Of a stretch of 47,343 nucleotides of DNA, positions 41,968 to 47,343 are shown in pieces; the first letter of the stretch is position 1, and the number at the start of each line of letters is the position of its first letter. A program made the translations under genes and the position numbers. The notes under the pieces were generated by a model, which worked only from the letters and a program-made list of their open reading frames with translations, did not search any database and had not been told where the DNA came from. Source of the stretch: Lachnospiraceae bacterium (GTDB taxonomy: Bacteria; Bacillota; Clostridia; Lachnospirales; Lachnospiraceae); the NCBI GenBank assembly GCA_900770345.1, contig CAAGKF010000315.1, forward strand, positions 1-47,343. Reading direction: 5' to 3'.

Positions 41968-43728
41968 ATGCTGCGGAACATGTTTAAGAAGACGTATACA
42001 AAAATTGATACGAAATTCAGGCATCAGGAAGTATCCGGAGAGGAGCCGTCCATTCCTCAGGGACTGTGGCGCAAGTGCAATAAGTGCGGCCAGCCTATTT
42101 ATGTGGAGGACGTTAAGAACAATTATTACGTTTGTCCTAAATGCGATGGCTATTTCCGAGTTCACGCTTACCGTCGGATCGAGATGCTTATGGATGAGGG
42201 GACCTTTGAGGAATGGAACAGGGAGATGCCCTTCTCCAATCCCTTAAATTTCCCGGGGTATGAGAAAAAGGCGGCTGCTGCCAGAGAAAGGTCAAAGCTG
42301 AATGAAGCGATTGTTACCGGAAAGGGCATGATCGACGGCAATCCTGCCGTGGTGGGTGTCTGCGATGCCCGTTTTATTATGAGCAGTATGGGGCATGTTG
42401 TAGGTGAGAAGATCACGGAGGCGGTGGAGAGAGCCACGAAGGAAAAGCTTCCGGTGATCCTTTTTGCCTGCTCCGGCGGAGCCAGAATGCAGGAGGGCAT
42501 TGTATCCCTGATGCAGATGGCAAAGACTTCGGCAGCCTTAAAGCGCCATCATGAGGCAGGCCAGCTGTTTATCAGCGTCCTGACGGATCCTACCACAGGA
42601 GGCGTTACAGCCAGCTTTGCCATGCTGGGAGATATTATCCTGGCGGAGCCTCACGCCCTGATCGGCTTTGCCGGTCCGAGAGTGATCGAGCAGACCATTG
42701 GTCAGAAGCTGCCCGAGGGCTTCCAGAGGGCAGAGTTTCTTCTGGAGCACGGCTTCGTGGATAAGATCGTGGAGCGCAGGGATCAGAAGCGCGTCATCGG
42801 TCAGATCCTTTATATGCACAGAAGCCATAAAATGAATATTGCCAGAAAGATGCCGGAGCAGTGGGCGTCAGAGAACGCTGCTGCCGCAGGCGCACAGGAA
42901 AAAGCGGAAGAAGTCAAGGGCGCTGAGATGTCCGGACCGGAGGAAGAGAAGACAGCCTGGGATACCGTTCTTTTATCCAGAAGGGCGGACCGTCCGGTAG
43001 CAACAGATTACATTAATGCTATTTTTGATGAGTTTATTGAATTCCACGGAGATCGTTATTTTAAAGATGACGGAGCGATCGTAGGCGGTATTGCCATGTT
43101 CCACGGAATGCCGGTCACTGTTATCGGTCAGCAGAAGGGAAAGAATACCAAGGACAATATCCGGCGCAATTTCGGAATGCCTTCTCCTGACGGCTACCGC
43201 AAGGCACTGCGTCTGATGAAGCAGGCAGAAACCTTTGGACGTCCAGTGATCTGCTTTGTAGATACTCCGGGCGCTTTCTGCGGACTGGAGGCAGAGGAGC
43301 GGGGACAGGGAGAGGCCATCGCCCGCAGTCTGTTTGAGATGTCCGCCCTGAAGGTTCCGGTTCTGTCTGTTGTGATCGGTGAAGGAGGAAGCGGCGGCGC
43401 CCTGGCCATGGCAGTGGCCAATGAGGTCTGGATGCTGGAGAATGCTATTTACTCCATCCTGTCACCGGAGGGCTTCGCGTCTATCCTTTATAAAGACAGC
43501 AAAAAGGCTCCTGAGGCGGCTAAGGTCATGAAGGTGACGGCGGCAGACTTAAAAGAACTGGGGCTGATCGAACAGGTCGTGCCGGAGGAAGAGCCGGCTA
43601 CTACAGATAATCTCTATCGGCTGGCTGAATATATGGACAGTGCCATGGCGGAATTTTTCCGGAAATATCTGTCCATGACCGGGGAAGAACTGGCTGCTCA
43701 CCGGTATGAGAGATTTAGGAGAATGTAA
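41968..43728 (+). CDS. accDA: Fused acetyl-CoA carboxylase carboxyltransferase (beta-alpha)
   Basis: Transfers carboxyl from biotin to acetyl-CoA. One uninterrupted frame of 586 residues carries both subunits. The beta (AccD) part, about 1-295, has the zinc ribbon CNKCGQ...CPKCDG and CSGGARMQEG. A Glu/Ala-rich linker spans about 300-330. The alpha (AccA) part, about 331-586, has GQQKGKNTKDN, DTPGAFCGLEAEERGQ and GGSGGALAMA. Usual bacteria encode these separately at about 290 and 320 residues. Its stop overlaps the next start as TAATG. Confidence 0.95.
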   Translation: MLRNMFKKTYTKIDTKFRHQEVSGEEPSIPQGLWRKCNKCGQPIYVEDVKNNYYVCPKCDGYFRVHAYRRIEMLMDEGTFEEWNREMPFSNPLNFPGYEKKAAAARERSKLNEAIVTGKGMIDGNPAVVGVCDARFIMSSMGHVVGEKITEAVERATKEKLPVILFACSGGARMQEGIVSLMQMAKTSAALKRHHEAGQLFISVLTDPTTGGVTASFAMLGDIILAEPHALIGFAGPRVIEQTIGQKLPEGFQRAEFLLEHGFVDKIVERRDQKRVIGQILYMHRSHKMNIARKMPEQWASENAAAAGAQEKAEEVKGAEMSGPEEEKTAWDTVLLSRRADRPVATDYINAIFDEFIEFHGDRYFKDDGAIVGGIAMFHGMPVTVIGQQKGKNTKDNIRRNFGMPSPDGYRKALRLMKQAETFGRPVICFVDTPGAFCGLEAEERGQGEAIARSLFEMSALKVPVLSVVIGEGGSGGALAMAVANEVWMLENAIYSILSPEGFASILYKDSKKAPEAAKVMKVTAADLKELGLIEQVVPEEEPATTDNLYRLAEYMDSAMAEFFRKYLSMTGEELAAHRYERFRRM

Positions 43729-44867
43729 TGAAAGAATTAAAGCCATTGGTTATTGGGGATCTAGTAATAAAAAAGCCTGTGATCCAGGGCGGTATGGGCG
43801 TAGGAATCAGCCTTCACAAGCTGGCGGGGGCTGTTGCCAAAGCCGGCGGTCTGGGTATCATTTCAGCTGCTCAGATCGGTTTTCAGGAAGCAGACTTTAC
43901 AACAAATTTTGTGGAGGCTAATCTGAGAGCGATCCGCAGGGAGCTGAAGCTGGCGCGCGAGATCGCACCGCAAGGGGCTATCGGCTTTAACATTATGGTG
44001 GCTACCAAGCATTATGATATGTGGGTAAAGGAAGCGGTAAAGGCCGGAGCAGACATTATCATTTCCGGAGCGGGAGTTCCCGCAAGGCTGCCGGAATATG
44101 TAAAGCAGGCATATGCGGAATTGTCTGAAAAGGCCTCCGATCTTCTGTCAGGACGCAGGATCAAGCTGGCGCCCATTGTATCCTCCGCAAAGTCAGCCAA
44201 CGTCATCTGCCGTATGTGGGACAGAAAGTATCATATGGTGCCGGATCTGGTGGTAGTAGAGGGACCTCTTGCCGGAGGCCACCTGGGATTTTCAACGGAG
44301 CAGCTCAGTGAATACGGAGCTGATACGGAGGATGTACCGGCAACTTATCATCGGGAAGCTTATGATAAAGAGGTCAAAGCCGTGATCGATGCGGTAAAGG
44401 TCTTTGGAGATAAGTACGGACGTCATATTCCGGTGGTTACTGCCGGAGGTATTTATACGCATGAAGATGTGAAGCATCAGATGGAGCTGGGAGCAGACGG
44501 TGTCCAGGTAGCCACCCGATTCGTGACCACAGAAGAATGCGATGCCGATGATGCCTACAAGCAGGCATATATACAGGCGAAGAAAGAGGATATTGTTATT
44601 ACCCAGAGTCCGGTAGGTATGCCTGGACGCGCGATTCTGAATCCCTTTCTTCGTGAAATAAAAGCAGGAAAACGGCCGCCTATCGATTCCTGTTTCCAGT
44701 GTCTGGAGCACTGTGATATCAGGACAATCCCCTACTGTATTACCAGGGCACTGGTAAATGCAGCCATAGGAGCTGTGGATCAGGCACTTCTTTTCTGCGG
44801 AAGCAACGCCTACAGAGCGGAAAAAATAGAAACAGTAGAGGAAGTTATGAGAGATTTGGTGGGATAA
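43728..44867 (+). CDS. NAD(P)H-dependent flavin oxidoreductase (nitronate monooxygenase/FabK-like)
   Basis: FMN TIM-barrel enzyme of the nitronate monooxygenase family, 379 residues, distinct from the FabK at 35605. It shows PVIQGGMGVGIS, VEGPLAGGHLGF and VTAGGIYTHEDV, as in FabK-like flavoproteins. It is longer, with a C-terminal Cys-containing region CFQCLEHCDIRTIPYC near residues 325-340 that FabK lacks. It overlaps the accDA stop by one base, so it is the last gene of the fatty acid operon. The role may be a second enoyl reductase or a lipid-related redox step; unproven. Confidence 0.85.
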   Translation: MKELKPLVIGDLVIKKPVIQGGMGVGISLHKLAGAVAKAGGLGIISAAQIGFQEADFTTNFVEANLRAIRRELKLAREIAPQGAIGFNIMVATKHYDMWVKEAVKAGADIIISGAGVPARLPEYVKQAYAELSEKASDLLSGRRIKLAPIVSSAKSANVICRMWDRKYHMVPDLVVVEGPLAGGHLGFSTEQLSEYGADTEDVPATYHREAYDKEVKAVIDAVKVFGDKYGRHIPVVTAGGIYTHEDVKHQMELGADGVQVATRFVTTEECDADDAYKQAYIQAKKEDIVITQSPVGMPGRAILNPFLREIKAGKRPPIDSCFQCLEHCDIRTIPYCITRALVNAAIGAVDQALLFCGSNAYRAEKIETVEEVMRDLVG

Positions 44868-44888
44868 TCCCCATTGGATCAACATAGT

Positions 44889-44998
44889 TTCCCCACAGTA
44901 TTAACAGAGTTATCCACCGAGTTATCCACATTATCCACCGACCAACACAAGATATACGATGTATGGGCGGCCGGATACTAGATTTAGATTGTGGATAA
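44889..44998. other. Cluster of DnaA boxes
   Basis: TTATCCACC (44910-44918), TTATCCACA (44922-44930) and TTATCCACC (44931-44939) lie on the plus strand, an exact TTATCCACA is on the minus strand at 44998-44990, and a looser TTCCCCACA is at 44889-44897. Two perfect and two one-mismatch boxes in 90 bases are far above chance. The gap 44868-45127 has no gene. No dnaA, dnaN or rpmH is near, so it is not obviously oriC. Confidence 0.75.
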
Positions 44999-45011
44999 CT
45001 CTTTTTTTACG

Positions 45012-45051
45012 GTTCCATTACGTTCCATTACACTTTTCTTGATTCCATTGA
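45012..45051 (+). repeat. Iteron-like tandem repeats
   Basis: GTTCCATTAC occurs twice back to back (45012-45021 and 45022-45031) and a degenerate ATTCCATTGA follows at 45042-45051, immediately after the DnaA boxes and a T-run (45002-45008). Confidence 0.65.
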
Positions 45052-45127
45052 CCGGCAGGGCGGAAAACGCTAAGATAAGGAGCGGGGAAAGCGTATCTCA
45101 GACACATTAAGAAACTGAAGGATGTGT

Positions 45128-45925
45128 ATGAAAATGGAATATCTCATCGGTGATGTGGCGCGAATGACCGGCTTAAGCCGTGATGCCCTGAGATTTTATG
45201 AAAAAAAGGGAATTATCAGCAGCAGGAAAAAAGAAAACGGTTATCGATGTTATTCGGAAAATGATATATATCGGCTGATGTGTATTCTTTATCACAGAAA
45301 AATGAATACCAGCCTGGAGGATATTGAAGGCCTGATGAGCGGCCGGATATCTGTGCCGGATGTGGAGCGGCATATTGACCAGCGTATGGAAGAGGAGCAG
45401 GAGCAGATGAGACAGCACAGGAGAAATCTGATCCGTCTGCAGCTGGCCCGCAGAGATATGGAGAAGATCGAAGAAAACCGGGATCAGTATTCCGTCAGGT
45501 CCTTCCCAAAGGCGTATATATTGAAAAACTGTCCGGATCTTCAGGAGGGACTGAAGGAATGGTTTCGCCTCGCGGGTCAGGTGGAAGGACTGGATATGAC
45601 TTATTTTTTCAGCCGCCTGAGTTTGAAGGACCGGAAGCTGGAGGAACGGGGAACGCAGATTTTTCTATACAAGGGAATGGAAAAATATCTGGGACCGGGC
45701 TTTTGCGGCCGGAAGTATCCCATGACGAAGCAAACCAACTGTATTAACACGGTAGTGCTGTCAGAGGATACCCGGCCGGATGTCCGTGTGGTGGAAAATA
45801 TGCTGCGCTGGGGCCGTGACAATGGCATGGAGCCGGAGGAGGCAGTATATGTGAATATAGTTTCTTCTTTTCTGGGAGAAGAAAAGAACCGTCATTATCT
45901 GGAGCTTTTTATGCCGGTGGCCTGA
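45128..45925 (+). CDS. MerR-family transcription regulator
   Basis: Regulator of about 265 residues. The N-terminal winged helix (MEYLIGDVARMTGLSRDALRF, YEKKGII, NGYRCYSENDIYRL) is typical, followed by a long coiled-coil dimer helix rich in Glu/Gln/Arg (about 80-120). The C-terminal half (about 130-265) looks like a ligand-binding GyrI-like or unassigned effector domain. Start codons at 45122, 45128 and 45134 are in frame; 45128 is best spaced to GAAGGA. It is downstream of the DnaA-box region. The target and ligand are unknown. Confidence 0.88.
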   Translation: MKMEYLIGDVARMTGLSRDALRFYEKKGIISSRKKENGYRCYSENDIYRLMCILYHRKMNTSLEDIEGLMSGRISVPDVERHIDQRMEEEQEQMRQHRRNLIRLQLARRDMEKIEENRDQYSVRSFPKAYILKNCPDLQEGLKEWFRLAGQVEGLDMTYFFSRLSLKDRKLEERGTQIFLYKGMEKYLGPGFCGRKYPMTKQTNCINTVVLSEDTRPDVRVVENMLRWGRDNGMEPEEAVYVNIVSSFLGEEKNRHYLELFMPVA

Positions 45926-45955
45926 GAGGAGAAAAGGTCAGATCTGCCGGCAGTA

Positions 45956-46741
45956 TTACTTTTTCTTTTGAAAAGCAGTTTTCATGTTGTTTAAGGTTTG
46001 CCGGCAGCCGTTTAAGATATAACCGCACTCGCTGCCGGCACTGATCATATCTACCCCGAGACCGGACCAGAAGGTTATGGTATCCGCATCGTAAGCACCG
46101 ACGGAAACGGCCACCCAGCGTCCGGCCTCGTGGATCTTCTGAATAGATCTTTTGATGGGTCCAAGCACCTCCGGATGGCGGTAATCTGACAGATGTCCGT
46201 AGGAGCCGGAGAGATCCATGGGACCTATGATAAATACGTCTACTTTCTCATTTCCCAGGATATCATCAAGATTTTCCACCGCTTCCTTTGTTTCGATCTG
46301 GATCAGCTTCCACAGCCTGTCTCCGGAACTGCGAATATATTCCGCGGTATCATCCATACCGTAATGAACAGCTGCTTTGGGGCTGAAGCCCCGCACACCC
46401 TCCGGAGGATAATAACAGCTTGCAATTGCCCGGTCCACATCTGCTCTTGTCCGTATCATGGGGAAAATAATGCCGTCCGCGCCCATATCAAGGATCGGCT
46501 TTACTTCATCGGGATCATTTTTCGGCACGCGGACAAATTTAAGGGATGTGCTGCCCTCGGCCCGGCAGCTGATCAGCAGGTTATTTACCGCGTGCTTATC
46601 CAGCTCCGTATGTTCCATATCGATCCAGATATAGTCAAATCCGCACAGAGCAATCAAATGGGAAGTAACCAGGTCGTCATTTAAAATGTGTGTTCCGAAC
46701 AGTGTCTCATGGTTTGCCAGTTTCCGGCGTTTTTCATCCAT
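45956..46741 (-). CDS. HpcH/HpaI-family aldolase
   Basis: Class II pyruvate-dependent aldolase fold, cleaving 2-keto-3-deoxy sugar acids or 4-hydroxy-2-oxo acids to pyruvate and an aldehyde. Family motifs are GTHILNDDLVTSHLI, FDYIWIDMEHTELD, metal-ligand regions around LDMGADGIIFPMIRT and FIIGPMDLSGSYG. 261 residues, matching YfaU/GarL relatives. AGGAGG is 9 bases before the ATG. Convergent with the MerR gene and divergent from the MFS gene at 47157, which may carry the matching sugar acid or product. Confidence 0.88.
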   Translation of the reverse strand: MDEKRRKLANHETLFGTHILNDDLVTSHLIALCGFDYIWIDMEHTELDKHAVNNLLISCRAEGSTSLKFVRVPKNDPDEVKPILDMGADGIIFPMIRTRADVDRAIASCYYPPEGVRGFSPKAAVHYGMDDTAEYIRSSGDRLWKLIQIETKEAVENLDDILGNEKVDVFIIGPMDLSGSYGHLSDYRHPEVLGPIKRSIQKIHEAGRWVAVSVGAYDADTITFWSGLGVDMISAGSECGYILNGCRQTLNNMKTAFQKKK

Positions 46742-46797
46742 TTTCTGTATCCTCCTCAGTCCTTTTTCATCTGTTGTTGTATTGATGACATATAGTT

Positions 46798-46827
46798 ATT
46801 TTACACTCATTAATTTATGAGTGTCAA
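46798..46827 (-). promoter_or_regulatory. Aldolase promoter with embedded palindrome
   Basis: On the minus strand TTGACA (46827-46822), an 18-base spacer and TAAAAT (46803-46798). The spacer is filled by the palindrome ACACTCAT-6-ATGAGTGT (46803-46824), so a bound repressor would cover both promoter elements. Confidence 0.65.
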
Positions 46828-46857
46828 CGGGATAACAGATTCTGAAACAACAGAAAA

Positions 46858-46897
46858 GCCTCACAAATATTGTTGAGTCAACATTTGTGAGGCCTTT
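46858..46897. terminator. Hairpin with T-tracts, probably bidirectional
   Basis: GCCTCACAAAT (46858-46868) pairs perfectly with 46883-46893 with a 14-base loop; flanks are AAAA on the left and CTTTT on the right. Leftward it would stop the small minus-strand ORF region before the aldolase promoter. Confidence 0.65.
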
Positions 46898-46952
46898 TAC
46901 AGCCTGTGCCGCTCCCCGGCAAAAGGGCCGTCAATACTCCCGCTTAATGGAT

Positions 46953-47042
46953 TTAATCCAGTTCTTCTCCGGTATAATTATCGAAGGTATAACGGTTGCT
47001 GGAACCGATCATACGCATATAGCTTTTGATAAATTTTTTCAT
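46953..47042 (-). CDS. Possible 29-residue small protein
   Basis: Minus-strand ORF MKKFIKSYMRMIGSSNRYTF plus nine residues ending GEELD. It has a basic N-terminus and acidic C-terminus. Only a weak GAGGT far upstream precedes it, and it ends before the terminator hairpin at 46858-46897, which would end its transcript. Not recognised; it may be a decayed gene end. The remaining 46742-47156 gap contains only the promoters and hairpin listed. Confidence 0.3.
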   Translation of the reverse strand: MKKFIKSYMRMIGSSNRYTFDNYTGEELD

Positions 47043-47098
47043 GGATTTTTACAGATTTGGCAGACCTCACGAAAAATATAGATGCAGTCAATCGGATT

Positions 47099-47127
47099 TT
47101 GAGAGCGGAGAAATTCAGCGATATACT
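47099..47127 (+). promoter_or_regulatory. Promoter of the MFS gene
   Basis: TTGAGA (47099-47104), 17 bases, TATACT (47122-47127). A small GATAT/ATATC inverted repeat (47120-47136) overlaps the -10 and could be an operator. Confidence 0.6.
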
Positions 47128-47156
47128 GAAAATATCAAAAATGTAATGAGGTTATT

Positions 47157-47343
47157 ATGAATGTTTTAAAAAAAAGGTGGGGATATCTGCTTATGGCGAT
47201 CCTCCTCCTGTTATTTATGGGAATTGGCTATGCCTTTTCCATCTTTGTTGTTCCTATTGAGAAGGATCTGGGATTAACGCGGGCAGACACTTCCTTTGTT
47301 TTTACTTTATGTTTTGTCTGCTTTGCGCTCGGATCGCTGGTTA
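47157..47343 (+). CDS. MFS transporter, N-terminal part (cut by window edge)
   Basis: Reads MNVLKKRWGYLLMAILLLLF and continues as two hydrophobic helices in 62 residues, with VVPIEKDLGLTRADTSF between them. This resembles oxalate/formate antiporter-type MFS carriers of organic acids. Only a poor GAGG binding site precedes the ATG. It is divergent from the aldolase gene, suggesting an organic or sugar acid substrate, but the 3' part is outside the window. Confidence 0.7.
   Translation, partial: MNVLKKRWGYLLMAILLLLFMGIGYAFSIFVVPIEKDLGLTRADTSFVFTLCFVCFALGSLV

Noticed and set aside
44889..45051. Chromosomal replication origin
   Set aside because: DnaA boxes alone are not enough: no dnaA, dnaN or rpmH nearby and no clear AT-rich unwinding element, so it is reported as a box cluster instead.

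Overview
The window looks like chromosomal DNA of a strictly anaerobic, low-to-mid GC Firmicute, most likely a gut Lachnospiraceae (Clostridia). Support comes from Shine-Dalgarno-rich gene starts, rubrerythrin, three glycyl radical enzymes, a FabK-type fatty acid synthesis operon, and a holB-ricT-trmN6-rsmI-abrB neighbourhood as known from Firmicutes. No rRNA, tRNA, CRISPR array, transposase or phage gene was seen. The genus cannot be fixed by reading alone.

Layout. 1-5437: a broken DUF3990 remnant at the left edge, rubrerythrin behind a PerR-like box, an Orn/Lys/Arg-type decarboxylase with a guanylate-kinase-like gene, and a convergent glycogen debranching enzyme. 5438-15813: an AfuABC/FbpABC-type ABC importer (lipoprotein, ATPase, fused permease) followed by a phosphohexomutase, an opposing PP2C-like phosphatase, and a second binding lipoprotein overlapping a histidine kinase and an AraC-type response regulator. 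This resembles the HptA-HptS-HptR hexose-phosphate sensor, and I infer a hexose-phosphate sensing and uptake island. 15814-19928: holB, ricT, a tRNA1(Val)-type methyltransferase, rsmI and a convergent AbrB-type regulator.

20140-33812 is the accessory core: two divergent transcription units around an XRE-cupin regulator. Leftward run an activase, a glycyl radical enzyme and an MFS transporter. Rightward run a sodium:solute symporter (behind a consensus promoter flanked by a perfect inverted repeat and followed by a leader terminator), an SDR dehydrogenase, a second glycyl radical enzyme, a second activase and a third glycyl radical enzyme. All three radical enzymes carry the Gly-Cys-Val-Glu active-site motif of the dehydratase/lyase branch. 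Their substrates are unknown; this is the best candidate for an undescribed pathway.

33813-44867 is one long fatty acid operon: fabH, acpP, fabK, fabD, fabG, fabF, accB, fabZ, accC, a fused accD-accA, and a second FabK/nitronate-monooxygenase-like flavoprotein. It starts at a consensus promoter with a FabT-like palindrome over the transcription start. 44868-47343 holds a cluster of DnaA boxes with iteron-like repeats, a MerR regulator, an HpcH/HpaI-type aldolase behind a promoter-embedded palindrome, and the start of an MFS transporter cut by the window edge.

Functions are assigned by reading motifs and recalling families; no similarity search was run. Promoters and operators are predictions from sequence.
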